From an uncultured Butyrivibrio sp. (GTDB lineage Bacteria > Bacillota > Clostridia > Lachnospirales > Lachnospiraceae), in the NCBI GenBank assembly GCA_946623755.1, contig CAMORK010000011.1, positions 1 through 49,843 on the forward strand: a stretch of 49,843 bases of DNA. The letters run 5' to 3'. The notes under the pieces are model-generated. The model saw only the letters and a program-made list of their open reading frames with translations. It was not told where the DNA came from and searched no databases. Position numbers and translations under genes: made by a program. Positions within the stretch are counted from its first letter, which is position 1. Each line of letters starts with the position of its first letter. Below are positions 18,828-26,737 of the stretch, in pieces.

Positions 18828-18942
18828 GCTAAGGCAGAGCCATGCAGATATGTGATTGCACAAATGCTTGCATTTATGAAATCATATATCTATATGGCGA
18901 GCTACGCGAACGAGAAAGCGAAGCTTTCGAGTCTGCCTTAGC
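18828..18942 (+). other. Nested three-stem RNA/DNA element B (leader of thioesterase gene)
   Basis: The outer arms GCTAAGGCAGA (18828-18838) and TCTGCCTTAGC (18932-18942) are perfect and enclose two hairpins. Hairpin 1 pairs 18841-18857 with 18880-18896 (one mismatch, two G-U pairs) and carries an inner AAATG/CATTT stem capped by CTTG (18867-18870). Hairpin 2 has GAAAGC/GCTTTC around a GAA triloop, giving GCGAAGC at 18918-18924. The fold and tip loops match element A at 5113-5257. A possible promoter, TTGCAT (18868-18873), 17 bp, TATATG (18891-18896), lies inside hairpin 1. The element ends about 8 bases before the AGGAGG of the next gene. Confidence 0.8.
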
Positions 18943-18960
18943 TCACAACAGGAGGATATC

Positions 18961-19689
18961 ATGTACAGCTTCAATTCCAGAATCAGATACAGCGAGACCG
19001 ACACCAATGCGGAACTGACAATTGAATCCCTGATCAACTATTTTCAGGACTGTTCCACATTCCATACACAGGACGGACCGGCTTCCATGGAATATCTCAA
19101 AAAGAACGGACTGGCCTGGGTGCTCAACTCATGGCAGATTGAGATAAAAAGGCTCCCCAAGCTCTGCGAGGAAGTGATCATAGGAACGGTTCCCTATGAG
19201 ATCAGGGGATACTTTGGCCTTCGTAACTTCTTTATGGACACAGTAAGTGGTGAGAGACTGGCTGTTGCCAACTCTGAATGGACGTTGTTTAACTTTGAAA
19301 AAGGAGTTCCCGCCAAGATAACGCCTGAGATTATCGAAGCTTATCCTGTGGATGAGCGCCTTGATATGGAGTATTTATCAAGAAAGATTGCACTTCCCAA
19401 GGATGTATCCCCGGTGGCTGCAGATGAGATTGTGGTAAGAGAGCATCACCTTGATACAAACAATCACGTAAACAACGGACAGTACGTAAGAATGGCGCTG
19501 GGAAGACTTGATAATGAGAGTATCAAAATTTCAAGGATCAGAGCAGAATACAGAAAACAGGCAAGACTTGGTGATATATTGTATCCGGATGTTTATAAGT
19601 CTTTGCAAAATGACAGGATGTCCTATACTATTAATTTAAAGGATGCAGACGGAGGTAGTGTCTGCAAGGTTGAGTTTATTGCGCAGTGA
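18961..19689 (+). CDS. Acyl-ACP thioesterase
   Basis: Hydrolyses acyl-ACP to release free fatty acid, ending or diverting fatty-acid synthesis. The 242-aa protein has two hot-dog domains. The first starts with YSFNSRIRYSETD; the second carries the catalytic-type DTNNHVNNGQYV stretch (about residues 161-172). AGGAGG lies just before ATG 18961. The gene lies behind structured element B and its probable internal promoter. It is followed 39 bp later by a CvfB-like gene. The acyl chain preferred cannot be told from sequence. Confidence 0.9.
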   Translation: MYSFNSRIRYSETDTNAELTIESLINYFQDCSTFHTQDGPASMEYLKKNGLAWVLNSWQIEIKRLPKLCEEVIIGTVPYEIRGYFGLRNFFMDTVSGERLAVANSEWTLFNFEKGVPAKITPEIIEAYPVDERLDMEYLSRKIALPKDVSPVAADEIVVREHHLDTNNHVNNGQYVRMALGRLDNESIKISRIRAEYRKQARLGDILYPDVYKSLQNDRMSYTINLKDADGGSVCKVEFIAQ

Positions 19690-19728
19690 TGCAATTGCGA
19701 TATCTCTTTTGAGAAGAACGGAGTTCAT

Positions 19729-20559
19729 ATGATTAAATTAGGTGAAAAGCAGGTTTTAAAGGTAGTTAAGAAGGTAGACTTCGGTGTGTATTTAGCGGAT
19801 ACTGACCCGGAGGAGAAAGTTCTTTTGCCGGTCAAGCAGGTCCCGGCAGGAACAGACATCGGATCCGAGATTGAGGTCTTTATCTACAGGGATTCAGATG
19901 ACAGGCTTATCGCAACAACAGCAGAGCCCAGGATCATGCTTGGCGATGTCAGACTTCTTAAGGTCAAGGATGTTGCCAGGATCGGAGCTTTCATGGACTG
20001 GGGGCTTGAGAAGGATGTACTTCTTCCCTTTAAGGAGCAGACCAGAAAGGTTAAGCCCGGAGAAGAGGTACTGTGTGCCATGTATATAGACAAGAGCAAC
20101 AGACTCTGCGTCACCATGAATGTATATCAGTATCTTTTGACAAACAGTCCCTATGGCAAGGATGACAAGGTCAGAGGTACTGTTTATGAGATGAGTGATA
20201 ATTTTGGGGCATTTGTGGCCGTTGACGATATATATTCAGGCCTGATCCCAAAGAAGGAGCTTTACGGAAATATCGGTATAGGCGATCAGATTACGGCAAG
20301 AGTTGTATCTGTCAAGGATGACGGCAAGCTGAACCTGAGCATCAGAGAAAAGGCTTATCTTCAGATGGATACCGATGCTGAAAAGGTCTTTTCCATGATA
20401 GAGGAAGGTGGCGGCAAGCTGCCGTTTACCGATAAGGCATCACCTGAACTTATCAGAGATAAGATGGGCATGAGCAAGAATGAGTTTAAAAGAGCTGTCG
20501 GAAGATTGCTCAAGGAAGGGAAAATAGAGATCAGACCGGATTCAATAGTCAGGAAGTGA
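19729..20559 (+). CDS. CvfB-like S1 RNA-binding protein
   Basis: A 276-aa cytosolic protein with tandem S1-like domains and a C-terminal winged-helix segment (MSKNEFKRAVGRLLKEGKIEI). This is the domain order of CvfB (YitL), an RNA-binding regulator of virulence factors in staphylococci. S1 cores include the VKKVDFGVYLAD and DNFGAFVAVDD stretches. Its target here is unknown. The stop codon lies at the ribosome binding site of the next gene. Confidence 0.87.
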   Translation: MIKLGEKQVLKVVKKVDFGVYLADTDPEEKVLLPVKQVPAGTDIGSEIEVFIYRDSDDRLIATTAEPRIMLGDVRLLKVKDVARIGAFMDWGLEKDVLLPFKEQTRKVKPGEEVLCAMYIDKSNRLCVTMNVYQYLLTNSPYGKDDKVRGTVYEMSDNFGAFVAVDDIYSGLIPKKELYGNIGIGDQITARVVSVKDDGKLNLSIREKAYLQMDTDAEKVFSMIEEGGGKLPFTDKASPELIRDKMGMSKNEFKRAVGRLLKEGKIEIRPDSIVRK

Positions 20560-20567
20560 GGAATGAC

Positions 20568-21491
20568 ATGGATTATAAAAGAGCCAACAGAGCATATCTC
20601 TACATGATAATATCAACTCTGGCCCTGGTGCTTATCCTAACAGCATGGGTCTTCACCACGGGAGCTCAGTTTTCCATCCTTGCCAATAATCTTCTCAGCG
20701 AGATTGTGATACTGGTTCCGGCCATTGCTACTATTTTGTACAGTGGAGACAGAATTGGGGTTCTTATTCCGTTTAAGAGGATAAAGATATCGTCCGCGCT
20801 GCTTACGGTTTTGTATGTGGTGCTTCTGTTTCCCCTTGTGACTTTTATCAATTCAGTTTCAATGCTTTTTGTTGATAATACGGTCGTTGGACTTTCTGAT
20901 CAGATCCTTGGGATGCCCATGTGGCAGATGTTCATATCAATAGGGCTTTTGGGACCGTTTGTTGAAGAGATTGTTTTCAGGGGATTTTTTCTCCAGAGCT
21001 ATCAGAGGACCGGAAGAATAATAGGCTCAATGATCCTCTCATCTATCCTCTTTGGAATGATGCATATGAATTTCAACCAGTTCGCTTACGGAGCTGTGAT
21101 GGGACTTATGCTCTCACTGCTTGTGGAGGCGACGGGAAGCGTTTTGACATCGTTTATCGCCCATGCAACCTTTAACTCTATCGAGGTGATGCTGATGTAT
21201 GCCACTTCGGATGTTATCGACAATGCAGAGAACATGCTGACGGAGCTTGAAGAGACAAACCAGATTCTTCTGACCATTGGAATATACTTTGTGGCCGCTG
21301 TTATCTTTACAGCCCTGGCCTTCTGTATTGTGGTCAAGATATCTGAAATAGAGCGGAGAAAAGAGTTCTTTGTCGGCATTCCCAAATGCAAAAAACAAGG
21401 GTACAAACTCATTACGGTACCGCTTATAGTTGCAATTGTAATTGCTATGGCATATATGATAGGAATTGAATATCTTAATTCATTTATTTAA
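20568..21491 (+). CDS. CPBP family intramembrane metalloprotease
   Basis: A 307-aa membrane protein with about eight hydrophobic segments and the CPBP (CAAX protease/bacteriocin-processing, Abi) motifs. Motif 1 is EEIVFRGFF, with the catalytic glutamates; motif 2 is FGMMHMNFNQFAYG, with a metal-ligand histidine. Substrates of such bacterial proteases are mostly unknown. ATG 20568 is chosen because GAGGA (20558-20562) precedes it; a GTG at 20556 overlapping the previous stop is a less likely start. A terminator follows directly. Confidence 0.88.
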   Translation: MDYKRANRAYLYMIISTLALVLILTAWVFTTGAQFSILANNLLSEIVILVPAIATILYSGDRIGVLIPFKRIKISSALLTVLYVVLLFPLVTFINSVSMLFVDNTVVGLSDQILGMPMWQMFISIGLLGPFVEEIVFRGFFLQSYQRTGRIIGSMILSSILFGMMHMNFNQFAYGAVMGLMLSLLVEATGSVLTSFIAHATFNSIEVMLMYATSDVIDNAENMLTELEETNQILLTIGIYFVAAVIFTALAFCIVVKISEIERRKEFFVGIPKCKKQGYKLITVPLIVAIVIAMAYMIGIEYLNSFI

Positions 21492-21497
21492 AAATAA

Positions 21498-21525
21498 GGG
21501 CTGTCGCACAGCCCTTTATTTTTTT
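21498..21525 (+). terminator. Terminator after the CPBP gene
   Basis: GGGCTGT (21498-21504), CGC loop, ACAGCCC (21508-21514), then a T-rich run. The 11 bases GGCTGTCGCAC at 21499-21509 recur in the terminator on the other side of the surface-protein gene. Confidence 0.9.
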
Positions 21526-21575
21526 GCTGTTTTACCGATAAAAATAAAGGCGGAAATATTTATAAATTATAAACT

Positions 21576-21654
21576 ATCATAAAGGATTTATTAAATTGCA
21601 AATTTACAGCCTTTTATGATGGAGTTTATGATTGCCATTAACCGATAATATAAT
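21576..21654 (+). promoter_or_regulatory. Paired TTTATGAT element and promoter region of surface protein 1
   Basis: An inverted copy ATCATAAA (21576-21583) precedes TATTAAAT (21589-21596). Two direct TTTATGAT copies follow at 21613-21620 and 21625-21632, with a 12-bp period. A consensus-like TATAAT lies at 21649-21654, so the second box falls near the -35 position. The TATTAAAT-24-TTTATGAT-12-TTTATGAT layout is repeated without gaps upstream of the second surface-protein gene (33228-33271), pointing to a shared regulator. Confidence 0.7.
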
Positions 21655-21703
21655 CAGAAGCTAGGAGCGAAGGATGCTGTAAGCTGATTGAAAGGAGATT
21701 ATG

Positions 21704-24700
21704 ATGAAAAAAGATAGTCTGATCAAGGATAAGAAGATTCTTTCAGCACTCACAATTGGTATATCTGCAATGCTGTTTTTGCAGACGCCTATTTCAGCGT
21801 ATGCTGCATATGACGGTGAGTTGGATAATACTCCTCCGGACGATACAGAATCCACCAGTTCGCAAACTCAGGATAATTACGAGCCGGTTACAACTGAAGC
21901 TCAGGAAGAAGCTACACAGGCTCAGGAAGCATGTGTAAGCCAGGACGATGTGATTCCGGCTACTGAGGAAGAACCTGCCATCGGAAGTGCACAGGAAGAA
22001 ACTGTAGAAGCTGCAGATCTTATCGTCAATGGAGACGAAGAAAAAGATATCGAAAAAGCAGGTGAAGAGGTTGTTGCAGAGGAAGCTACTGCTGAGGCTA
22101 TAAACAATCTTGTTGAAGCTGCACAGGAAGTTTTAGATGACAAGGCTGAAGGCAGCGAAGATCTCAGCAATATAGAGGCGGCTGCAGCTGATATCAGTGG
22201 CAGCGAAGACAGCGCAAAAGAGCAGATTGCAGAAGCAGAAAATGCCAATAAGGATGCTGACAAGGCCTATAATGATGCCGTGGAAGCAGTAGAAAAAGCC
22301 GGAGACATTATAGGAACTACTGAGGATGACAAGGTTCCCGGTCTTATTCAGACACAGGAAAATATTGATGGTATCGTTGAAGACACCAATACAAAGGGAC
22401 AGGAGCTTGTTGATAAGATTGCCGATGCGCAGACTGAAGAAGAAATAGTAGCAGCCAAGGGCGAACTTGATAAACTGATTCAGGAGAGCAAGGACGATCT
22501 TGAAAGCCAGATTGAGCTCTTTAACGGCCTGAGCGAGAGTTTTGATAAAGCTGTACAGGAGCTGAAAGATGCTCAGGAAGCACTTGATGATGCAGATGAC
22601 AGATATCAGGAATCGCTTGATAATGCCGAAGATAAAACAAATGATGCCCAGAGCAAGGTTGATATCGCAAGTCAGAAAGTTGATAATCTTGTCGGAGCTA
22701 TGAATGAAGCTATGGCTGCCATAGACGCCATGGAACCCGGTGCTGATGACCTTGACGCCACAAGAGGCGACCAGTGGCAGGGACTGTTTTCTGTTTCAAG
22801 TGAAAGCAGCAGAAATGTTATGAAACAGGTGATCAAGGATTATTATCTTACTCAGGTACTTGGTGATGATCTTGTTGAAGATGAGGAGCATCCGGTTACT
22901 TTTGTAGATCCTAAAAATAATGGTGGTAACTACGAGAGAAACTATACTACTGTAAGCTACTATTGTAATGACAACGGTGAGATCAAGCAGGTAACCAGAT
23001 ATTTTAACTGGGATTCAATTGCTAAGGCCGACAAGGAACACCAAAATCATGGCTATAATGGCGGCAGTAATAAAAAAGAGTTTGGCAGTGCGATAGTTAT
23101 TTATGAAAAAGATGATCAGGAGATCGATCCTACGGCGGCACGCGATGCTATTTCCGAGGCGCTGTTACGAGCCCATTCGGACGATCACAATTACTATCGC
23201 AATAATAACTTTATGCTTGATACCAATGATAACCTGACCAGAGGTAAACAGCAGGGAATGTTCAGGCTGTACTCTTATATAGATGCTAATGGTAATGAGC
23301 AGCAGATCACGCAGTTTGAACTGTTTGGAGGCAATCCCGGAGATCTTTTCCCTGAATTAAAGGTAGGTACTAAGTACAATGACCAGGGTGATCTGACTAA
23401 GGTATTTGAGAAGGAAGTTCTTGAGGATGGAAGTGTAGTCTATACAAATCAGTGGACGGGCGTTAAGTATGCAGGCCTTAAGCAGATAACTCCTGACGAT
23501 CTTGTAACTCAGAACAAGAATGGCCTCTACAGAGATGCAAACTGCCTGATACTTGGTGATACCGAAACTATTTCAAATGTACTTAACGGCGAAAACGGTT
23601 ACAGCTATGTAAAACAGAATGTCGTTGAAAAGTACGGTATCAGTCAGGAGAAGGTAACCGAGCTGATAGAAGCTACCGCAAAGCTGAATAAATATATCGA
23701 TAACAATTCTACAACGGGAATAAACAACCTTAAGGATAAGTACAACGCCTATGCTACAGAAGTTGCTGAGGCTCAGAAGGCGGTTGACAACGCACAGACC
23801 CAGGTTGGCGAGTTATCAAGTGCGATCGATGAATTAAGAGACAAGAGTGTTAAGAAGTCAAAGACAATGATTGCAAAAGATGCTCTTGGAGTTGGGGACA
23901 TTGCAACCCACTTTGGACTTACGGGCCTTGATGAAGCTCAGGCGGCAGAACTTAACAACCTGACTCTTGCAGGACTCATAAGCAAATTGAGCGCACTTAA
24001 GAAAGAAGCAAATGATAAGGTCAATGATGCGAAGGGCCACCTGAATACTGTTATTGATGAGCTTATCAACAAGGCCGATGATGCGGCTGTAAGACCTGCT
24101 GCCGGTGGCGCAGATGAAACACCTTCTGCAGGTGAAGAGGCTGCAACAGAAGCCGGCGGTGGTGAGGCTTCTGGGGCAGAAGCTGAAGCTGTGACACCTG
24201 ATGTTGTTACAGAAGCAGAACCTGAAGCAGCACCTGTTGTTGAAGTAAAAGAGGAAGCAGCCGCTACTGATGCTACTCAGGCAGAAGCTGTGGTAGCACC
24301 GGTTGTTGAAGAAAATGTTGAAGTATTAAATGCTGACGTGGTTCAGGCAGAAACAGTGGCAGCACCTGCTGTTGAAGAAAATGTGACAGCAGTTGGTGGC
24401 GACGTGGTTCAGGCAGAAACAGTGGCAGCTCCGGTTGTTGAAGGAAATATGGAAGTAGCTGGTGCTGATGCAGTTCAGACAACACCTGCAGTACAGACTA
24501 TTGAAGACGCAGAAGTTGCTCTGGCAGATGCAGTGGCAGCCCCGGTTGCAGGAGGAAATGTTGAAGCAGCCGGTGCCGGCGCAGTTCAGGCAGCACCTGT
24601 GGCAGCTACAGTTCAGGCAGCACCTGTGGCAGCTACAGTTCAGACAGCACCTGTGGCAGCTACAGTTCAGGCAGCGCAGGTTGTTGAAGGAAATGCGGAA

Positions 24701-25072
24701 GCAGTTAATGCAGATGCAGTTCAGGTAACACCTACAGAACAGACTATTGTAGACTCTGAAGTTGCTCTGGCAGATGCAGGTACCGGAGACGAAGATAGAG
24801 GTGGTACTGCTGATATTGCTGATGAAGATGTGGCTCTTGCAGGTACACCGGATGTGGTTACGGTTCCCGGAGAAACCCAGGAAACACTTACTTCCAGGCA
24901 GGAAATTGAGAATGCAGCTGTACCTCTTGCTTCCGGAGAGACGATCACCAAAGAGACCAGAAAGATGAGCTGGTGGTGGCTGTTCATAATTGCACTGCTC
25001 GGTGCTACCGGTAAAAAAATGTACGATGAGCATGTGAGAAAAGAAGAAGAAAAGAAGAACAGACTGGACTGA
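21704..25072 (+). CDS. Giant acidic repetitive surface protein
   Basis: The 1122-aa product has an N-terminal signal peptide ending near ISAYAA (about residue 34) and a very acidic Glu/Ala/Asp region. A long predicted coiled coil follows (about 150-345), then a mixed globular part (about 350-640) rich in Asn, Gly and aromatic residues, and a second helical stretch. A Pro/Ala/Val repeat stalk and a C-terminal membrane helix (WWWLFIIALLGATG) with a basic tail end the protein. No LPXTG motif is seen, so it is probably anchored by the C-terminal helix. The stalk holds near-identical VALAD copies, also found in surface protein 2. ATG 21704 suits the AAGGAG spacing better than ATG 21701. Function unknown; adhesion or cell-wall spanning are guesses. 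Confidence 0.88.
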   Translation: MKKDSLIKDKKILSALTIGISAMLFLQTPISAYAAYDGELDNTPPDDTESTSSQTQDNYEPVTTEAQEEATQAQEACVSQDDVIPATEEEPAIGSAQEETVEAADLIVNGDEEKDIEKAGEEVVAEEATAEAINNLVEAAQEVLDDKAEGSEDLSNIEAAAADISGSEDSAKEQIAEAENANKDADKAYNDAVEAVEKAGDIIGTTEDDKVPGLIQTQENIDGIVEDTNTKGQELVDKIADAQTEEEIVAAKGELDKLIQESKDDLESQIELFNGLSESFDKAVQELKDAQEALDDADDRYQESLDNAEDKTNDAQSKVDIASQKVDNLVGAMNEAMAAIDAMEPGADDLDATRGDQWQGLFSVSSESSRNVMKQVIKDYYLTQVLGDDLVEDEEHPVTFVDPKNNGGNYERNYTTVSYYCNDNGEIKQVTRYFNWDSIAKADKEHQNHGYNGGSNKKEFGSAIVIYEKDDQEIDPTAARDAISEALLRAHSDDHNYYRNNNFMLDTNDNLTRGKQQGMFRLYSYIDANGNEQQITQFELFGGNPGDLFPELKVGTKYNDQGDLTKVFEKEVLEDGSVVYTNQWTGVKYAGLKQITPDDLVTQNKNGLYRDANCLILGDTETISNVLNGENGYSYVKQNVVEKYGISQEKVTELIEATAKLNKYIDNNSTTGINNLKDKYNAYATEVAEAQKAVDNAQTQVGELSSAIDELRDKSVKKSKTMIAKDALGVGDIATHFGLTGLDEAQAAELNNLTLAGLISKLSALKKEANDKVNDAKGHLNTVIDELINKADDAAVRPAAGGADETPSAGEEAATEAGGGEASGAEAEAVTPDVVTEAEPEAAPVVEVKEEAAATDATQAEAVVAPVVEENVEVLNADVVQAETVAAPAVEENVTAVGGDVVQAETVAAPVVEGNMEVAGADAVQTTPAVQTIEDAEVALADAVAAPVAGGNVEAAGAGAVQAAPVAATVQAAPVAATVQTAPVAATVQAAQVVEGNAEAVNADAVQVTPTEQTIVDSEVALADAGTGDEDRGGTADIADEDVALAGTPDVVTVPGETQETLTSRQEIENAAVPLASGETITKETRKMSWWWLFIIALLGATGKKMYDEHVRKEEEKKNRLD
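24335..24429 (+). repeat. 66-bp period direct repeat in the stalk of surface protein 1
   Basis: A 29-nt sequence (beginning GACGTGGTTCAGGCAG) occurs identically at 24335-24363 and 24401-24429. It encodes a 22-residue repeating unit with the core VVQAETVAAP. It lies within the coding region. Confidence 0.85.
24582..24680 (+). repeat. 27-bp tandem repeats in surface protein 1
   Basis: Three full units and one partial unit of 27 bp (starting CAGTTCAGGCAGCACC) at 24582, 24609, 24636 and 24663. They encode the nine-residue unit VQAAPVAAT and are nearly identical at DNA level, which favours copy-number change by slippage. Confidence 0.9.
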
Positions 25073-25096
25073 TGGCATACAGTGATACATAAAAAC

Positions 25097-25132
25097 GGCT
25101 GTCGCACTAAAAAGTGCGACAGCCATTTTTTT
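25097..25132. terminator. Bidirectional terminator between surface protein 1 and yjfB
   Basis: GGCTGTCGCACT (25097-25108) and its exact complement (25113-25124) enclose an AAAA loop. Seven T follow on the plus strand and a short T run on the minus strand. It serves the convergent surface-protein and yjfB genes. Confidence 0.92.
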
Positions 25133-25139
25133 GATGGCC

Positions 25140-25328
25140 TCAGACGCTGATGTCGATGTTTTGACCGACATTGGGGTCAAGAGATGGCGAAGGCATTGAG
25201 TTCATGGCCGAAACCATGGCTGCGCCGTTTGCCTCGAGGTTGTCGAGACTTTTTGCGAGCATAGCTACGCCATAATCATTCTTGATACTGTTCTGAGCTA
25301 AAGCCATCGATAAAGCGGGAATATCCAT
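25140..25328 (-). CDS. YjfB-family putative motility protein
   Basis: A 62-aa protein starting MDIPALSMALAQ and ending in a DPNVGQNIDISV tail, the pattern of the small YjfB family, whose members are often in flagellar regulons. The gene has an excellent AAGGAGG ribosome binding site and, about 45-70 bp upstream, a sigma-28-type promoter, which supports a motility link. The molecular role is unknown. It is transcribed toward surface protein 1 and shares a bidirectional terminator with it. Confidence 0.8.
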   Translation of the reverse strand: MDIPALSMALAQNSIKNDYGVAMLAKSLDNLEANGAAMVSAMNSMPSPSLDPNVGQNIDISV

Positions 25329-25371
25329 AGTGCCACCTCCTTGTGTATGAATATACTTTACCTTATCTGTT

Positions 25372-25398
25372 ATATCGGCTCCGGAGGATAAAAATATA
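25372..25398 (-). promoter_or_regulatory. Sigma-28 (SigD/FliA) type promoter of yjfB
   Basis: On the reverse strand TATA (25398-25395), 15 bp, GCCGATAT (25379-25372). The consensus is TAAA-N15-GCCGATAA, so seven of eight -10 bases and three of four -35 bases agree, at ideal spacing upstream of yjfB. Confidence 0.75.
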
Positions 25399-25531
25399 AT
25401 TACCGAAAATGAAATTATATGGCAAAAAACCGTGTGGCTTTTTGTGACTTTTGACTACAAAATTAAAAAAATAGACAAAAAACACCTCTCCTCGTATGGA
25501 TTTTTTTGTACATTTATATTAAAATGGATTA

Positions 25532-25561
25532 GTAATGGTTTTTCATTACAAATTTTGTAAT
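25532..25561 (+). promoter_or_regulatory. Overlapping palindromes upstream of the CdaR-like gene
   Basis: GTAATG (25532-25537) and CATTAC (25544-25549) form an inverted repeat. ATTACAAATTTTGTAAT (25545-25561) is a perfect 17-base palindrome sharing the middle half-site. The result is three GTAAT/ATTAC half-sites about 12 bp apart, 40-70 bp before the regulator gene, a likely operator. A weak promoter such as TTGTAC (25506-25511) with TAGTAA (25530-25535) may overlap it. The rest of the 25399-25531 spacer is AT-rich with nothing else recognised. Confidence 0.55.
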
Positions 25562-25599
25562 AATTTAATCTGCACCCGGAGTGCAAGAAAGAGTGATAC

Positions 25600-26682
25600 A
25601 TGATATCCAATCAGATTTTGCAGAACACAATTGATGGGCTCAAGAACATAGCACATGTGGACCTGTGTGTGCTTGATATTGATGGCAAGGAAGTTGCTTC
25701 TACCACAAATGAAATAGGCAATGTTTCGGCTGTGGCCAGAGACTTTGTTGAGTCTCCCGCAGACTCGCAGGAAATACAGGGCTATCAGTATTTTAAGATA
25801 TATGATGAGCAGCAGCTTGAGTATCTGCTGATCTGTACAGGAAGCGGCGACAATATTTATATGCTTGGCAAGATGATAGCATATCAGATCCAGAGTCTTC
25901 TGATTGCCTACAAAGAGCGCTTTGATAAAGATAACTTTATCAAGAACCTGCTTTTGGACAACCTTCTTTTGGTTGATATCTACAGCAGAGCCAAGAAACT
26001 CCACATTCAGAGCGATGCCAAGAGAGTAGCCATGATCGTAGAGTGTGCCGGCGGCAGGGACAGTAATATATTGGAGCTCACCAGGACATGTGTGGGCAAC
26101 GGAACAGATTTTGTAACAGAGGTAGACGAGGACAATGTCATCGTTGTCAAGGATGTCAGCGATATGAGCAAGCCGTATGAGATCGCAAGATCCGCTGAAG
26201 ATATCCTTTCATCTCTTGAAAAAGAGGGACTCTCAGGCGTAAGGATTGCTTATGGTACAGTTGTCGGTGAGATCAAAGAGGTGAGCCGTTCCTACAAGGA
26301 AGCCAAGATGGCTCTTGATGTAGGTAAGATATTCTTTGATGAGCGCAAGGTAATCTGCTACAGTGAGCTGGGTATCGGACGACTTATCTATCAGCTTCCG
26401 ATTCCGCTCTGCAAGATGTTTATAAAAGAGATATTCGGAGGAAGGAATCCTGATGAATTTGATCAGGAGACGCTCAGTACCATCGATAAGTTCTTTGAGA
26501 ACAGCCTCAATGTTTCCGAGACATCAAGACAGCTCTTTATACACAGAAATACCCTCGTTTACAGACTTGACAAGCTTCAGAAGAGCACCGGCCTTGACCT
26601 TAGGGTCTTTGATGATGCCATTACTTTCAAAATTGCACTTATGGTTGTAAGATATATGAAGTATATGGAACGGTTTACATGA
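25600..26682 (+). CDS. CdaR/PucR-type transcriptional regulator
   Basis: A 360-aa protein. Its C-terminal end (about 300-355, with NVSETSRQLFIHRNTLVYRLDKL) is the PucR-type helix-turn-helix. The middle resembles the GGDEF-like domain of CdaR proteins, and the N-terminus resembles a sugar-diacid-recognition sensor domain. CdaR proteins activate use of sugar acids, but no such pathway lies nearby. It is 55 bp upstream of ftsE, so it may have been recruited to control the cell-wall genes; this is inference. A palindromic operator candidate lies before the gene. Confidence 0.82.
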   Translation: MISNQILQNTIDGLKNIAHVDLCVLDIDGKEVASTTNEIGNVSAVARDFVESPADSQEIQGYQYFKIYDEQQLEYLLICTGSGDNIYMLGKMIAYQIQSLLIAYKERFDKDNFIKNLLLDNLLLVDIYSRAKKLHIQSDAKRVAMIVECAGGRDSNILELTRTCVGNGTDFVTEVDEDNVIVVKDVSDMSKPYEIARSAEDILSSLEKEGLSGVRIAYGTVVGEIKEVSRSYKEAKMALDVGKIFFDERKVICYSELGIGRLIYQLPIPLCKMFIKEIFGGRNPDEFDQETLSTIDKFFENSLNVSETSRQLFIHRNTLVYRLDKLQKSTGLDLRVFDDAITFKIALMVVRYMKYMERFT

Positions 26683-26707
26683 TTGCGAGAGCATTAGCGG
26701 AGCAATC
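26681..26707 (+). other. Small hairpin between the regulator gene and ftsE
   Basis: GATTGC (26681-26686) and GCAATC (26702-26707) form a 6-bp stem overlapping the stop codon. A wider CATGAT...ATCATG pair (26679-26684 with 26712-26717) offers an alternative fold. No T run follows, so it is not a clear terminator. Confidence 0.4.
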
Positions 26708-26737
26708 CGTTATCATGCATGCACTAGAAGGAGAGTT

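Noticed and set aside
21641..21648. ACCGATAA resembling a sigma-28 -10 upstream of surface protein 1
   Set aside because: No TAAA-like -35 at 14-16 bp; the overlapping TATAAT explains the site better.
24326..25180. Reverse-strand frame with repeated Cys-rich units
   Set aside because: Its repeats are the antisense reading of the 27-bp and 66-bp repeats of surface protein 1, and it runs through a terminator.
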